Positions 31,817 to 40,452 of a DNA stretch of 64,000 bases are shown here, in pieces. This DNA is from Mucilaginibacter sp. L294 (GTDB lineage: Bacteria > Bacteroidota > Bacteroidia > Sphingobacteriales > Sphingobacteriaceae). The number at the start of each line of letters is the position of its first letter. Position 1 is the stretch's first letter. The stretch is from positions 1 through 64,000 of the forward strand of contig NZ_LGEK01000007.1 in assembly GCF_001636615.1 (NCBI RefSeq), in the 5' to 3' direction. Below the pieces are notes generated by a model, which was not told the origin of the DNA, did no database searches, and saw only the letters and a list, made by a program, of their open reading frames with translations. Both the position numbers and the translations under genes were made by a program.

Positions 31817-31973
31817 GTTTTAATGTTTGATGCTTTATGATGAAGTTAATTGATGTTCCCGAAAGGATCAACCTGCCTGTTCCATTACAAAGCATAAAAG
31901 TATAAGAATTTCAAAAAAATGTAGTCGTATTTTCTAAAAAGAGTTTTAAGTACAGGTTACGCTGTTCGCCCAA

Positions 31974-32864
31974 TCAGTTAACCAACCCTTTTTTAAACTG
32001 GTTAGGGCTTACACCTGTTTCCTTTTTAAAAAGCCGCGAAAAGTAGGGCAGGTTTTCAAAGCCCAGCTCGTAGGCAATATCAGATACCCGCTGGTCGTCG
32101 CTTTTAAGGCGGTTCTTGGCTTCGTTTACCAGGTAGATATGGATCAGTTCCATGGCGGTTTTACCGGTTTCCTGTTTAAGCATATCGCTCAGGTAGCGCG
32201 ATGATAGGTTGAGCTGCGATGCCAGTGCATGCACTGTTGGCAAGCCTTGGGCAAGCAATAAGCCATTCGCAAAATAAGCAGCCAGGGCATCATTAAATTT
32301 CGATACCGTTTTGCCCGATAGCTGGGTACGGTTTATAAACTGGCGCTTATAAAACCGCTGTGAGTATTTCAGTATCGAATCGATATGCGTCAGCATAATA
32401 TCCTTGCTGTATTCGTCGGTATTGTTCTGGTATTCTGCTTCTATTTTGTGATAAAGGTCCCAAATGGTTAGCTCTTCAGATGGCGAAAGGTGCAGCGCTT
32501 CGTTGGCCTCGTAATCAAAAAAAGCATATTTGTTGATCTCGGTATGCAGAAAGTGGCCATGGAAAAAATCCTCATGAATAAACATGATGAAAGCGTCTTC
32601 CTCATATTCCACGGTCTTAAATTCAATAACCTGCCGGGGTTTAACAAACATCATACTGCCGTTATCATGGTCGTACTTGGTACGGCCATACATAATAACG
32701 CCCGATTTTATTTTTTTAAACCCGATCATATAAAAATCAGATGTAAACTCCCTGTCGCCGATGCTGCAGTTACGGGTGCACCTGTGTATGCTGAAGAGCG
32801 GGTGCTCCGGCATAGGGAAACCGTTGTAACGGTGCATATCGGCTAAATTTTTAAAATGTTGCAT
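31974..32864 (-). CDS. AraC family transcriptional regulator
   Basis: 296 residues. An N-terminal cupin-like ligand domain (about 20-160) is followed by a C-terminal double HTH: LASQLNLSSRYLSDMLKQE and RVSDIAYELGFENLPYFSRL, then FKKETGVSPNQFKK, the AraC signature. It lies downstream of an SDR gene on the same strand, separated by a hairpin, so it may regulate that gene. The inducer is unknown. Confidence 0.93.
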   Translation of the reverse strand: MQHFKNLADMHRYNGFPMPEHPLFSIHRCTRNCSIGDREFTSDFYMIGFKKIKSGVIMYGRTKYDHDNGSMMFVKPRQVIEFKTVEYEEDAFIMFIHEDFFHGHFLHTEINKYAFFDYEANEALHLSPSEELTIWDLYHKIEAEYQNNTDEYSKDIMLTHIDSILKYSQRFYKRQFINRTQLSGKTVSKFNDALAAYFANGLLLAQGLPTVHALASQLNLSSRYLSDMLKQETGKTAMELIHIYLVNEAKNRLKSDDQRVSDIAYELGFENLPYFSRLFKKETGVSPNQFKKGLVN

Positions 32865-32883
32865 GGTTATACAAATTACACAA

Positions 32884-32908
32884 ATCTACGCCGTATTACG
32901 GCGTAGAT
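32884..32908 (-). terminator. Hairpin between SDR and AraC genes
   Basis: ATCTACGCCGTA, one base, TACGGCGTAGAT: a perfect 12 bp stem located 28 bp after the SDR stop and 20 bp before the AraC start, both on the minus strand. It has no poly-T, so it may be a partial terminator or an RNA-stabilising structure. Confidence 0.6.
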
Positions 32909-32935
32909 CAGTCAGGATAATATCATTAAAACAGG

Positions 32936-33754
32936 TTATTTTCCGTGTGCTGCAGATGCCACCTCGTTCCAGTTTTCCCATTCGGCAAAACGGCCTTCAT
33001 AAGTTTGTTTTACCCATGGGTAAGCCATCTTACCAAGGAATAAACGCAGGGGAGGGGTTTCACTGTCAATCAGTTTCAGCACAGCAGGCGTGGTAGCCTC
33101 CGGAACGCCGAAAATATCATCTGTTAAACCGGCCTGGAAAGCAGCGCGTACAGCATCATACTCGGGCATAGCAGCCGTTTGTGCAGATGAAGCGCCCGCC
33201 CAGTCGGTTGCAAAACCGTTGGGCTCTATTAATGAAATGTTAATGCCAAAGCCCTTTACTTCTGTAGCCAGGGTTTCGCTTAAACCTTCTACCGCAAATT
33301 TTGAGGCGTTGTATAAGCCCAGTACCGGTAATGTAACCAGCCCTAACACGCTCGAAACCTGGATAATGTGGCCATGGCCCTGTTCGCGCATTACAGGCAA
33401 TACCGCCTGTGTTAGCCATAGCAAACCAAAAAAGTTGGTTTCCATCTGCTCGCGTGCTTCTTTCTCGGTAGTTTCTTCAATGCTGCCAAACAGGCCATAA
33501 CCAGCGTTGTTGATCAGCACATCAATACCTCCGAAATATTCTTTAGCTTTTTGGATTGCTGCGATATCCGCGTCGCGGTCATTAACATCCAGTTTTAGCG
33601 GTAAAATGATATCACCGTATTTACTTACCAAGTCGTCCAGTGCGCTCAGGTCGCGTGCTGTTGCTACTACTTTATCGCCTCGTTGCAAAAGTGCCTCGGC
33701 CCATAATTTACCGAAGCCACGTGAGGCGCCGGTAATGAAAATTGTTTTTGCCAT
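32936..33754 (-). CDS. SDR family oxidoreductase
   Basis: 272 residues from the ATG at 33754 (MAKTIFITGASRGFGKLW), which places the cofactor loop at the start; the longer frame has cysteine-rich unconserved sequence. NNAGYGLFG, QVSSVLGLVTLPVLGLYN and the YNASKFAVEGLSE active site (Tyr-x-x-x-Lys) are clear. It belongs to the retinol-dehydrogenase-like/oxidoreductase subgroup by overall look. Substrate unknown. An AraC regulator follows. Confidence 0.92.
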   Translation of the reverse strand: MAKTIFITGASRGFGKLWAEALLQRGDKVVATARDLSALDDLVSKYGDIILPLKLDVNDRDADIAAIQKAKEYFGGIDVLINNAGYGLFGSIEETTEKEAREQMETNFFGLLWLTQAVLPVMREQGHGHIIQVSSVLGLVTLPVLGLYNASKFAVEGLSETLATEVKGFGINISLIEPNGFATDWAGASSAQTAAMPEYDAVRAAFQAGLTDDIFGVPEATTPAVLKLIDSETPPLRLFLGKMAYPWVKQTYEGRFAEWENWNEVASAAHGK

Positions 33755-33778
33755 TGTTGTTGTTTTAAAATGTTGAGG

Positions 33779-33786
33779 CAAAGTTA
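33779..33786 (-). promoter_or_regulatory. Candidate -7 element of the SDR gene
   Basis: On the minus strand the bases read TAACTTTG, matching TAnnTTTG, 24 bp upstream of the ATG at 33754. No clear TTG at -33. Confidence 0.4.
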
Positions 33787-33973
33787 TATGGGCTGGTGCC
33801 GGGCAGTTTATACAGAAGTGGGTAACATTGATACATTTTAACGCATTGCCTATAATGCAGGGCGTGCAACCGGTTTTATTGAAAATATTCTCCCGGAAAT
33901 CTGAATAATCCATATCTTGTTTCGATTTTAAGGAGGTAGCTTTTTACCTCAAATCAAAACCTTATTAATTGCT

Positions 33974-34708
33974 ATGTACGTGTTAGATACTATTACTTGC
34001 AAAAATTGCACGAAGCCGGTCACTGATAATTATTGTTCGAATTGTGGCCATACCAGATCATTAAAAAGGGTAGACGGGCATTACGTTTCACATGAGATTC
34101 AACATATCCTGCATTTCGAAAAAGGTATTTTATATACCGTTAAGGAACTATTGATCCATCCGGGGAGAAGCATCAGGGAATTTATTACCGATAACCGCAA
34201 CCGCCTGGTAAAACCCATCATTTTTATAATCATCACCTCGCTCATCTATTCCTCCATTAATCACTTTTTTCATGTAGAGGAAGGATATATTAATTATACC
34301 GGTCCAAAAAAATCTGCAATATTTCAGATCTTTGACTGGGTAGAAAGCCATTATGGGTACGCCAATATTATCATGGGTGTATTTATTGCGTTTTGGTTAA
34401 AGCTGTTTTTTAGAAAATACAACTATAATATTTTCGAGATACTTATACTTTTATGCTTTGTAATAGGCATGGGGATGCTTATCCTTTCCGTTTTTGCCAT
34501 TGCTGAAGCCTTGTTGAAGATCAAGCTAATGCAGATATCAACTGTTATTTGGATGGCCTATTGTACCTGGGCTATCGCTCAGTTTTTTAACGGCAAAAAG
34601 GTGTTAGATTACGTAAAATCGTTTTTCGCTTACCTGTTAGGTCTGCTGACGTTTTCTATAGCTGCTTTTTTGCTGGGGTTTTTGATTGATGTGTTTATTA
34701 AACATTAA
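33974..34708 (+). CDS. DUF3667 domain-containing membrane protein
   Basis: 244 residues. The N-terminal zinc ribbon has two CxxC pairs (TCKNC and YCSNCGHT), followed by the family's amphipathic stretch HPGRSIREFITDNRNRLVKP and four to five hydrophobic helices (about 75-93, 120-140, 155-185, 190-205, 215-242). Function unknown. It converges on a thioredoxin-like gene with 9 bp between the ends. Confidence 0.85.
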   Translation: MYVLDTITCKNCTKPVTDNYCSNCGHTRSLKRVDGHYVSHEIQHILHFEKGILYTVKELLIHPGRSIREFITDNRNRLVKPIIFIIITSLIYSSINHFFHVEEGYINYTGPKKSAIFQIFDWVESHYGYANIIMGVFIAFWLKLFFRKYNYNIFEILILLCFVIGMGMLILSVFAIAEALLKIKLMQISTVIWMAYCTWAIAQFFNGKKVLDYVKSFFAYLLGLLTFSIAAFLLGFLIDVFIKH

Positions 34709-34717
34709 GCTGAGCTG

Positions 34718-35281
34718 TTACTTAATAATAGGAGGTAGCATTGCAATCAACTCTTTTTGCAGACTAACCCCTTTATCCGCATTATACCATTGCTGTAATG
34801 CTATTTTCTTTTGATCCATCTCCACATGATCTTTTAGCAGTTGGTTATATAAAACCTGGCATTCGGCAGGCCGCGGCCCCCAAACCGCAAGATCGTTATG
34901 GTTATCGTCGGCAATAATTAGTTTTGGGATTGATCTGGTTCCGTTGGTCAGGTACTGTTCTATCAGGAATGGCTCACTGTCCCTTAGCTGGTAATCAACT
35001 TTTATTAACGGGTTCAGTTCAGATAGCCTGTGCAGAAATGGGATGATATGGGCCGCATCACCACACCAGGGTTCGGTGATGATTGTCCATCGCTGCTCTT
35101 CTTTAATGCTTTCAATAATGGTTGCCAGTTCTTCATTCAGGATGCCCACTTTTAACCAGCGTTGTTGCCGCGACCAGTTTAATTTCGCGTAATTCAAATA
35201 ATCGGCATCCTGGTAAGGTGCCGGTGGGTGCACATTATTTAAAATTTGCTGAAAGATTTGCTGGTAGGCTATAAAATGCAT
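34718..35281 (-). CDS. Thioredoxin-like fold protein with single active-site cysteine
   Basis: 187 residues from the ATG at 35281; an alternative ATG at 35311 adds ten residues. WTIITEPWCGDAAHIIPFL aligns with a thioredoxin active site but has WCGDA rather than CxxC, so only one cysteine. SIPKLIIADD carries the cis-proline region. This is the thioredoxin-like family seen in Firmicutes and Bacteroidota, not a classical dithiol oxidoreductase. Cytoplasmic; role unknown. Confidence 0.8.
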   Translation of the reverse strand: MHFIAYQQIFQQILNNVHPPAPYQDADYLNYAKLNWSRQQRWLKVGILNEELATIIESIKEEQRWTIITEPWCGDAAHIIPFLHRLSELNPLIKVDYQLRDSEPFLIEQYLTNGTRSIPKLIIADDNHNDLAVWGPRPAECQVLYNQLLKDHVEMDQKKIALQQWYNADKGVSLQKELIAMLPPIIK

Positions 35282-35404
35282 AGCATTATACTTCGTCAAA
35301 ACTTTTCGCATTAACAGATTATTAACTTTTTTTTAATCGCCAGCTTGTTATTTGTTGCTGTAACCTAAAAATTGTTCGGGTTAAACCTGAATAACATGCT
35401 ATAT

Positions 35405-36355
35405 ATGAAATTAAACAAATACACCTTTACGGTACTTATTGTCGCCTGCTTATTTTTCTCATTACCCAGCCAGGCACAAAATCCCATTATTCGTGATATT
35501 TATACAGCGGACCCGTCTGCCCATGTTTGGAGTGACGGGAGATTATATATTTATCCATCGCACGATGTTGACCCGCCAAGAGGATGCGACCTGATGGATA
35601 AATACCATGTATTCTCTACAGATGATATGGTACATTGGAAGGATCATGGAGAGATACTTAACGCCAACCAGGTACCCTGGGGGCGCAAGGAGGGTGGCTT
35701 TATGTGGGCGCCGGATTGCGCCTATAAAAACGGCCAATATTATTTCTACTTCCCGCACCCCAGCGGGGCCGACTGGGACACCACTTGGAAGGTTGGCATT
35801 GCCACCAGTACACAGCCTGCCGGTGGTTTTAAAGCACATGGATTTCTTGACCTGGGTAAGGACAGCCGCTCGATGATTGACCCATGCATTTTTATGGACG
35901 ACGACGGACAAGCTTATTTTTATTACGGCGGCGGCAGCAGGTGTGTAGGCACAAGGTTAAAAGAAAATATGACGGAAATTGCAGAGCCATTGAAAGCAAT
36001 GACAGGGTTAAAAGACTTTCACGAAGGCACATGGGTGTTCAAAAGAAACGGTATCTATTACCTTACCTATGCAGATAACCATACCGAAAACGGGAAAGGA
36101 GCTAACCGGCTAAACTATGCAACAAGCAAAAGCCCACTTGGGCCATGGACCTATGGGGGAGTATATCTTGACCCTACGGGGTGCGATACCAGCCACGGCT
36201 CGGTAGTTGAATACAAAGGCCAGTGGTATGCATTTTACCACAACAGTGTGCTTTCCGGCCGTGGTAACCTGCGCTCAGTTTGCGTGGATAAACTATATTT
36301 CAATAATGACGGATCGATACAAAAGGTGGTTCAAACAGGCCTTCTGAGTAAATAA
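35405..36355 (+). CDS. Secreted glycoside hydrolase family 43 protein
   Basis: 316 residues from the ATG at 35405; another in-frame ATG at 35396 is possible. The signal peptide reaches SQAQ (residue 25). The five-bladed propeller has catalytic-type residues in order: Asp36 (YTADPS), Asp159 (SMIDPCIF) and Glu207 (HEGTWVF). The family includes beta-xylosidases, alpha-arabinofuranosidases and galactosidases; specificity cannot be read. There is no SusC/SusD pair here, so it is not part of a visible polysaccharide-utilisation locus. A strong terminator follows. Confidence 0.9.
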   Translation: MKLNKYTFTVLIVACLFFSLPSQAQNPIIRDIYTADPSAHVWSDGRLYIYPSHDVDPPRGCDLMDKYHVFSTDDMVHWKDHGEILNANQVPWGRKEGGFMWAPDCAYKNGQYYFYFPHPSGADWDTTWKVGIATSTQPAGGFKAHGFLDLGKDSRSMIDPCIFMDDDGQAYFYYGGGSRCVGTRLKENMTEIAEPLKAMTGLKDFHEGTWVFKRNGIYYLTYADNHTENGKGANRLNYATSKSPLGPWTYGGVYLDPTGCDTSHGSVVEYKGQWYAFYHNSVLSGRGNLRSVCVDKLYFNNDGSIQKVVQTGLLSK

Positions 36356-36389
36356 TGATATAAGTATTGGCCCGCCAGGATTTTGCAAT

Positions 36390-36427
36390 AAAAAAGCGAT
36401 CAGTGTAATCCACCTGATCGCTTTTTT
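36390..36427 (+). terminator. Intrinsic terminator after the GH43 gene
   Basis: AAAAAAGCGATCAG pairs with CTGATCGCTTTTTT across a 10-base loop, ending in a T-tract. The A-run makes it usable from either strand. The remaining ~160 bp to 36592 holds an AAATATCGA/TCGATATTT inverted pair but no gene. Confidence 0.9.
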
Positions 36428-36591
36428 GCTTTTCAATAAGTCTATTAATTTGCCATTTTACAACATGCCAGGAACGACCGACGATTGCCGGATACTTATT
36501 TCCTATCCTTATTTGCTTCCTTCTCAAGCATAGTAAATATCGAAAAACTTATATTTCTCGATATTTGGTAAATGACGTACGCCCGAAGCGC

Positions 36592-37560
36592 TCAAAGCTC
36601 TTGAAACGCAATAACCGGGTTTTTGATCGGTTTAACAGTTCTTAAATAAGCATATATAGCTGCAAGATCATTGGCTTTCATTCCAGCGTACATATACCAT
36701 GGCATTGGTATTTGTGGATCGCCGGGGTTAAGTTTAGCCGCTTGCTTTTCTTTACCTTCAAAGCTTTTAAATCGTTGGATGAATATATCTTTACTCCATG
36801 ATCCAATACCGGTTAGCTTATCCGGTGTGATATTTGCAGAATATACAATACCTCCCTGCTGTTTAAATTCCATTCCACCGCCAAACGCTGTCCCAGGGAT
36901 GATATCCCCATGATATCTTTTACTATGACAATCTACACAAGCCGCTGCGTTAACAAGGTAAGCGCCATACTTGATGGTATCATTTTCCGATGGTCGCTTA
37001 CCCAAATTTGCCTTATGCGGCATGGTATTAATGATAAAATTGACCGGGAAGTCAATTTCAGATGCCGGTATGTTTTTTTTAATTGCGGGAATTGAACGCA
37101 AATAAGCAATAATGCTATACACGTCTTCTTTATCCATCTGCCCTATATGACCCCAGGGCATTAGTGGAAAGATGGCTTTGCCAAATTTGTTCTCCCCGGT
37201 AGTTAGCGCCCTGAATATTTCGCCATCTGTCCAACTAATTAATTTATAAGGGGTTATGTTAGATGCGTAAAACTTACCGGGAAGGCCCATCTGCTGATCA
37301 AACTTTTCTCCTCCAGCCCCGAAGCCACCCACCACCGGGCCTCCGTACAAACCCTCGTCCTTGGTGCTGTGGCAATCCATACAAGCTGAAACGTGGTTGG
37401 CTAAATAATCGCCGCGTTTTATCCGTTCTGCTGTGCGTTCTATTTTAATTTGAGGCGCTGTGCCAGTGTTTGGTAATGCTACCTTAACATAAGTGCCTGT
37501 GGCAGCCACTACTACCAACAATCCGAGTAGGATAAATCCAATTACTTTTACTGCTTTCAT
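36592..37560 (-). CDS. Membrane-anchored di-heme cytochrome c
   Basis: 322 residues from the ATG at 37560, giving an N-terminal membrane anchor (VIGFILLGLLVVVAATGTYV). Two heme c sites: SACMDCHSTKD and AACVDCHSKRY. Candidate Met ligands lie in LMPWGHIGQM and IPMPWYMYAG. This is the layout of cytochrome c subunits that accept electrons from periplasmic dehydrogenases. No dehydrogenase is adjacent, so the partner is unknown. Confidence 0.9.
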   Translation of the reverse strand: MKAVKVIGFILLGLLVVVAATGTYVKVALPNTGTAPQIKIERTAERIKRGDYLANHVSACMDCHSTKDEGLYGGPVVGGFGAGGEKFDQQMGLPGKFYASNITPYKLISWTDGEIFRALTTGENKFGKAIFPLMPWGHIGQMDKEDVYSIIAYLRSIPAIKKNIPASEIDFPVNFIINTMPHKANLGKRPSENDTIKYGAYLVNAAACVDCHSKRYHGDIIPGTAFGGGMEFKQQGGIVYSANITPDKLTGIGSWSKDIFIQRFKSFEGKEKQAAKLNPGDPQIPMPWYMYAGMKANDLAAIYAYLRTVKPIKNPVIAFQEL

Positions 37561-37727
37561 ATTATGCTGATTTGTGCTTATATGTTTTAATGACATAAAA
37601 AAATGGGTGGAAGCCTTTTGATGTTTTGCTGATTTTTTCACTAAGCAGGCCCTTAGTTACTGATGTAAATTGCTGCCCTTTGTAGGTTTTATCACCAATA
37701 AGACCTTTTGTTTGCAGCTCCATCTTA

Positions 37728-38384
37728 TTAATTTTCAGAAATAGTAGGGCTTTTCATATCGTACTTATCAGATTTTACGATATCAAGAATGAATTTAGCT
37801 ACACTTTGCCTGCTGATTTGTAAACTTGGCTTAGGGGAGTTGTTAAAACTCACCTTTAAAGTTTTTATCTTTTGGGAATCATTTAAGGCAACAGGCCGTA
37901 CAGCCGTCCAGTTTAAGTCTGAATTGGCTAATAGTTTTTCCTCTCTTTCGTGTTCTGCGTAAACAGGGCCCATGTTGGTATAGTCAATTAACCATCTGAG
38001 CCAAAAAGGTATATCTTTTTTGCTGTCCCCAACACCCCACGCAGAGACTGTAATTAACCGTTTTAGGCCTTGTTGATCCGCTTCGGCTATCGCATTTTTT
38101 ATACTTTCAGATATGAAATTTTTGGCGGTTATTAATTTAGACCAGGGAGCATCTGAGGCTCTGACGATACCCAAAGCACTTATTATTAAATCACAACCCT
38201 GCATTGCAGCCGATAAATCTGCTCTGCGGGTAGGTGTTCCCTGGTATACTTTAATTGATTTTGAACTAAAGGATATTTTGTTTTTATCTCGCACCAAAAC
38301 ATTTAAATCATAACCTTGCTTTAGTGCCTCTTCAACAATAAGACGACCGGTTCTACCAGTGGCCCCTAAAATGAGTATTTTCAT
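37728..38384 (-). CDS. NAD(P)-binding Rossmann protein (atypical SDR)
   Basis: 218 residues. MKILILGATGRTGRLIVEEA is the GxxGxxG loop, LIISALGIVRAS and LITVSAWGVGDSKK follow, and LNWTAVRPVALND is the atypical SDR (flavin-reductase/NmrA-like) C-terminal signature. No conserved YxxxK. Same strand as the next SDR gene 80 bp upstream, so co-expression is plausible. Confidence 0.85.
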   Translation of the reverse strand: MKILILGATGRTGRLIVEEALKQGYDLNVLVRDKNKISFSSKSIKVYQGTPTRRADLSAAMQGCDLIISALGIVRASDAPWSKLITAKNFISESIKNAIAEADQQGLKRLITVSAWGVGDSKKDIPFWLRWLIDYTNMGPVYAEHEREEKLLANSDLNWTAVRPVALNDSQKIKTLKVSFNNSPKPSLQISRQSVAKFILDIVKSDKYDMKSPTISEN

Positions 38385-38464
38385 AATATTTATTTACTTG
38401 TTTGTTAATTCATTTATTGAACACAAACTATTTTTATCTTTTTATTTTATTTTTTGAGTGCCCG

Positions 38465-39061
38465 TTACAACACTTTATAGATCTGACCGGTTTGTCCGCC
38501 CAAAACGCTTTTGACATAAGCCTGTGTAACCCGGCTCATGGTAACCGGAACGTGTCCAGGGAAATATGAAAAATAGGCTGTAGATTCTTCAACTATATCA
38601 GGACCGACCGCATTTATACGCACTCCATTCTCCAGCTCTATTGCTGCACCCTTTACAAATCCATTGATCGCTCCATTCATCGTACTGATGTTTGCTCCCA
38701 TTGCAATGGGGTCATCGGCTAATGCGCCTGATGTTAAAGTAAACGACCCTTTCGGATTAATGTAATGCTGGCCGATCAATACCAGGTTAACCTGGCCCAT
38801 CAATTTGCTGTTAACGCCAATCCTGAAATCAGCATCCTTCATACTTGTTAAAGGCCCGAACTGCGCGTCCCCGGCAGCGCAAATTAAGGCGTCAAATTTT
38901 CCGGCCTGTTTGTAAAAGTTTTCTATCGACTCGGTTGATGATATATCTACCTGAATATCGGCACTTTTTGAACCGGCTTTAATTATTTCATGATCTTTTT
39001 GTAATGCGGCGGTTACGTGTTTTCCGATGGTACCTGTGGCACCTATAATTAATATTTTCAT
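38465..39061 (-). CDS. Short-chain dehydrogenase-like protein
   Basis: 198 residues from the ATG at 39061 (MKILIIGATGTIGKHVTAAL). LICAAGDAQFG (NAG-like), FTLTSGALADD (Ser) and the MNGAINGFVKG region stand where YxxxK is expected, so the catalytic Tyr-Lys is missing or altered. Short SDRs of this type are common next to HxlR regulators. It is divergent from hxlR, sharing an intergenic operator-like repeat. Confidence 0.85.
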   Translation of the reverse strand: MKILIIGATGTIGKHVTAALQKDHEIIKAGSKSADIQVDISSTESIENFYKQAGKFDALICAAGDAQFGPLTSMKDADFRIGVNSKLMGQVNLVLIGQHYINPKGSFTLTSGALADDPIAMGANISTMNGAINGFVKGAAIELENGVRINAVGPDIVEESTAYFSYFPGHVPVTMSRVTQAYVKSVLGGQTGQIYKVL

Positions 39062-39100
39062 ATTCAATTTTTTTAACAAAATTCATCCATAACTTTACCT

Positions 39101-39135
39101 TTGTCAAGTAATGGCACATTTGTCAAGTATTGACA
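39101..39135. promoter_or_regulatory. Direct/inverted operator-like repeats between SDR and HxlR genes
   Basis: TTGTCAAGTAATGGCA (39101-39116) and TTGTCAAGTATTGACA (39120-39135) repeat at 19 bp spacing, and the second contains the near-palindrome TGTCAAgtaTTGACA. Location between divergent genes with an HxlR regulator makes this the likely binding site. Confidence 0.65.
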
Positions 39136-39162
39136 TTAAAGACACTAATACACATTATCAGT

Positions 39163-39507
39163 ATGTTAGCAGAAAAAATAATTGAAAAAAAAGTAGAGTT
39201 GGATTGTGATTGTTCAATAATAGGTTCAATCAATATCATAAGCGGCAAATGGAAACCCGTTATTATCTGGATGTTATTATCGGGCCCCAGGCGATTTGGT
39301 GAGCTGCATAAAGCCGTTCAAGGTATAGCACTAAAGGTTTTATCCAGGCATTTAAAGGAACTGGAAGCGGATGGTATCATTAGTCGAAAAGTTTATGCCG
39401 AAGTCCCGCCAAAGGTGGAGTACACACTCACCGAAAAGGGGATGTCGCTCAACGATGTGATGCAGCTATTAGCCGAATGGGGTAAAAAAAATGTAGTAGC
39501 CGAATAG
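39163..39507 (+). CDS. HxlR family transcriptional regulator
   Basis: 114 residues from the ATG at 39163. CDCSIIGSINIISGKWKPVI has the conserved N-terminal Cys and the GKWK motif. RRFGELHKAVQGIALKVLSR is the winged-helix recognition region, followed by LKELEADGIISRKVY. The N-terminal cysteines (two within CDC) suggest thiol or electrophile sensing, as in some HxlR proteins; this is inference. Confidence 0.93.
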   Translation: MLAEKIIEKKVELDCDCSIIGSINIISGKWKPVIIWMLLSGPRRFGELHKAVQGIALKVLSRHLKELEADGIISRKVYAEVPPKVEYTLTEKGMSLNDVMQLLAEWGKKNVVAE

Positions 39508-39550
39508 ACTTTTAGGATATTTCAAAGAATACCTTCGCTATCGTGGGGAT

Positions 39551-39586
39551 AAAAAAAATCGCAAGTACTTGGGTACTTGCGATTTT
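39551..39586 (-). terminator. Terminator of the tRNA-Gly/tRNA-Leu operon
   Basis: On the minus strand AAAATCGCAAGTA, a 6-base loop, TACTTGCGATTTT, then further T residues (A run at 39551-39554). It starts 4 bp beyond the 3' end of tRNA-Leu. Confidence 0.9.
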
Positions 39587-39590
39587 GATG

Positions 39591-39675
39591 TACTCAGAGC
39601 GGGAATCGAACCCGCACTCCTTTAACGGGAACAGGATTTTAAGTCCTGCGTGTCTACCAGTTCCACCATCTGAGC
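39591..39675 (-). tRNA. tRNA-Leu (anticodon UAA)
   Basis: 85 nt reading from 39675. Acceptor GCTCAGA pairs with TCTGAGT and discriminator A. The anticodon stem-loop CAGGACTTAAAATCCTG holds TAA. A long variable arm and GGTTCGATTCC T-arm identify a class II leucine tRNA. CCA is not encoded. Confidence 0.96.
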
Positions 39676-39761
39676 AGGTGTTGTGATCATGCTTGTTTAA
39701 TTTCACCCAAGCCGGTGATTAACCTTTTAACAATAAATCCCTCCGATAAGGAAGGGATTTG

Positions 39762-39834
<73 letters not shown>

Positions 39835-39876
39835 GTTGGTATTTTCCTACTTAGCATTACTGCGTTTGCGGGAGTG

Positions 39877-39906
39877 CAAATATAGACAGAAATGAATGTT
39901 CTGCAA
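39877..39906 (-). promoter_or_regulatory. Promoter of the tRNA operon
   Basis: Minus strand: TTG (39904-39906), 19 bp spacer, TATATTTG (39877-39884). Both Bacteroidota elements are present at the expected distance, about 43 bp upstream of tRNA-Gly. This is the best promoter match in the window. Confidence 0.75.
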
Positions 39907-39934
39907 GGAAAAATTAAACTTTTTTTAAAGTTTT

Positions 39935-40417
39935 TTATAACTCGCTGTTTTTCAAAACCTCTGCGGCAAGCTCAGGTTCAAAACCACGGCTTAAAGCATA
40001 CTGCTGCAGTTTATACCTGCGTTTATATGGGTCTTTTTCTATTAACGTGGCTTCTTTTTTTTCAATTAATCGCGTTAATGCACCCATGTAATCGCTGGCA
40101 TCAATGATTAAAAGCGCCTTTTTTATCAGTATGGGCGATACATTTTTTAATTTTAAGCCTTGTTTTATCTTAATGCGGCCCCATGCTTTCTGGCTGAATT
40201 TGCCTTTTACGTAAGCTTTGGCAAAGCGTTCCTCGTTAAGGTAATTCTCTTCAATCAGCCTGATAATAATGTTTTCTACGGCATCTGTCCAAAGCCCCCA
40301 CTCGTACAGTTTGTTGCGCACTTCCTGCTGCGAACGCTCCTGGTAAGCGCAGTAATGTTCGGCCTTCGCCGTAGCCACATTTACATCGGTGATTTTTATT
40401 TTTTTAGGGGCATCCAT
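39935..40417 (-). CDS. recX: Regulatory protein RecX
   Basis: 160 residues from the ATG at 40417. Three-helix repeats of the RecX fold: YQERSQQEVRNKLYEWGL, LIEENYLNEERFAKAYVKGK then FSQKAWGRIKIKQGLKLKNV, and KDPYKRRYKLQQYALSRGFE. RecX modulates RecA filaments. recA is not in the window. Confidence 0.9.
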   Translation of the reverse strand: MDAPKKIKITDVNVATAKAEHYCAYQERSQQEVRNKLYEWGLWTDAVENIIIRLIEENYLNEERFAKAYVKGKFSQKAWGRIKIKQGLKLKNVSPILIKKALLIIDASDYMGALTRLIEKKEATLIEKDPYKRRYKLQQYALSRGFEPELAAEVLKNSEL

Positions 40418-40452
40418 CAAAATCAAAATTCGTTAAAATTATGCGATATTAT

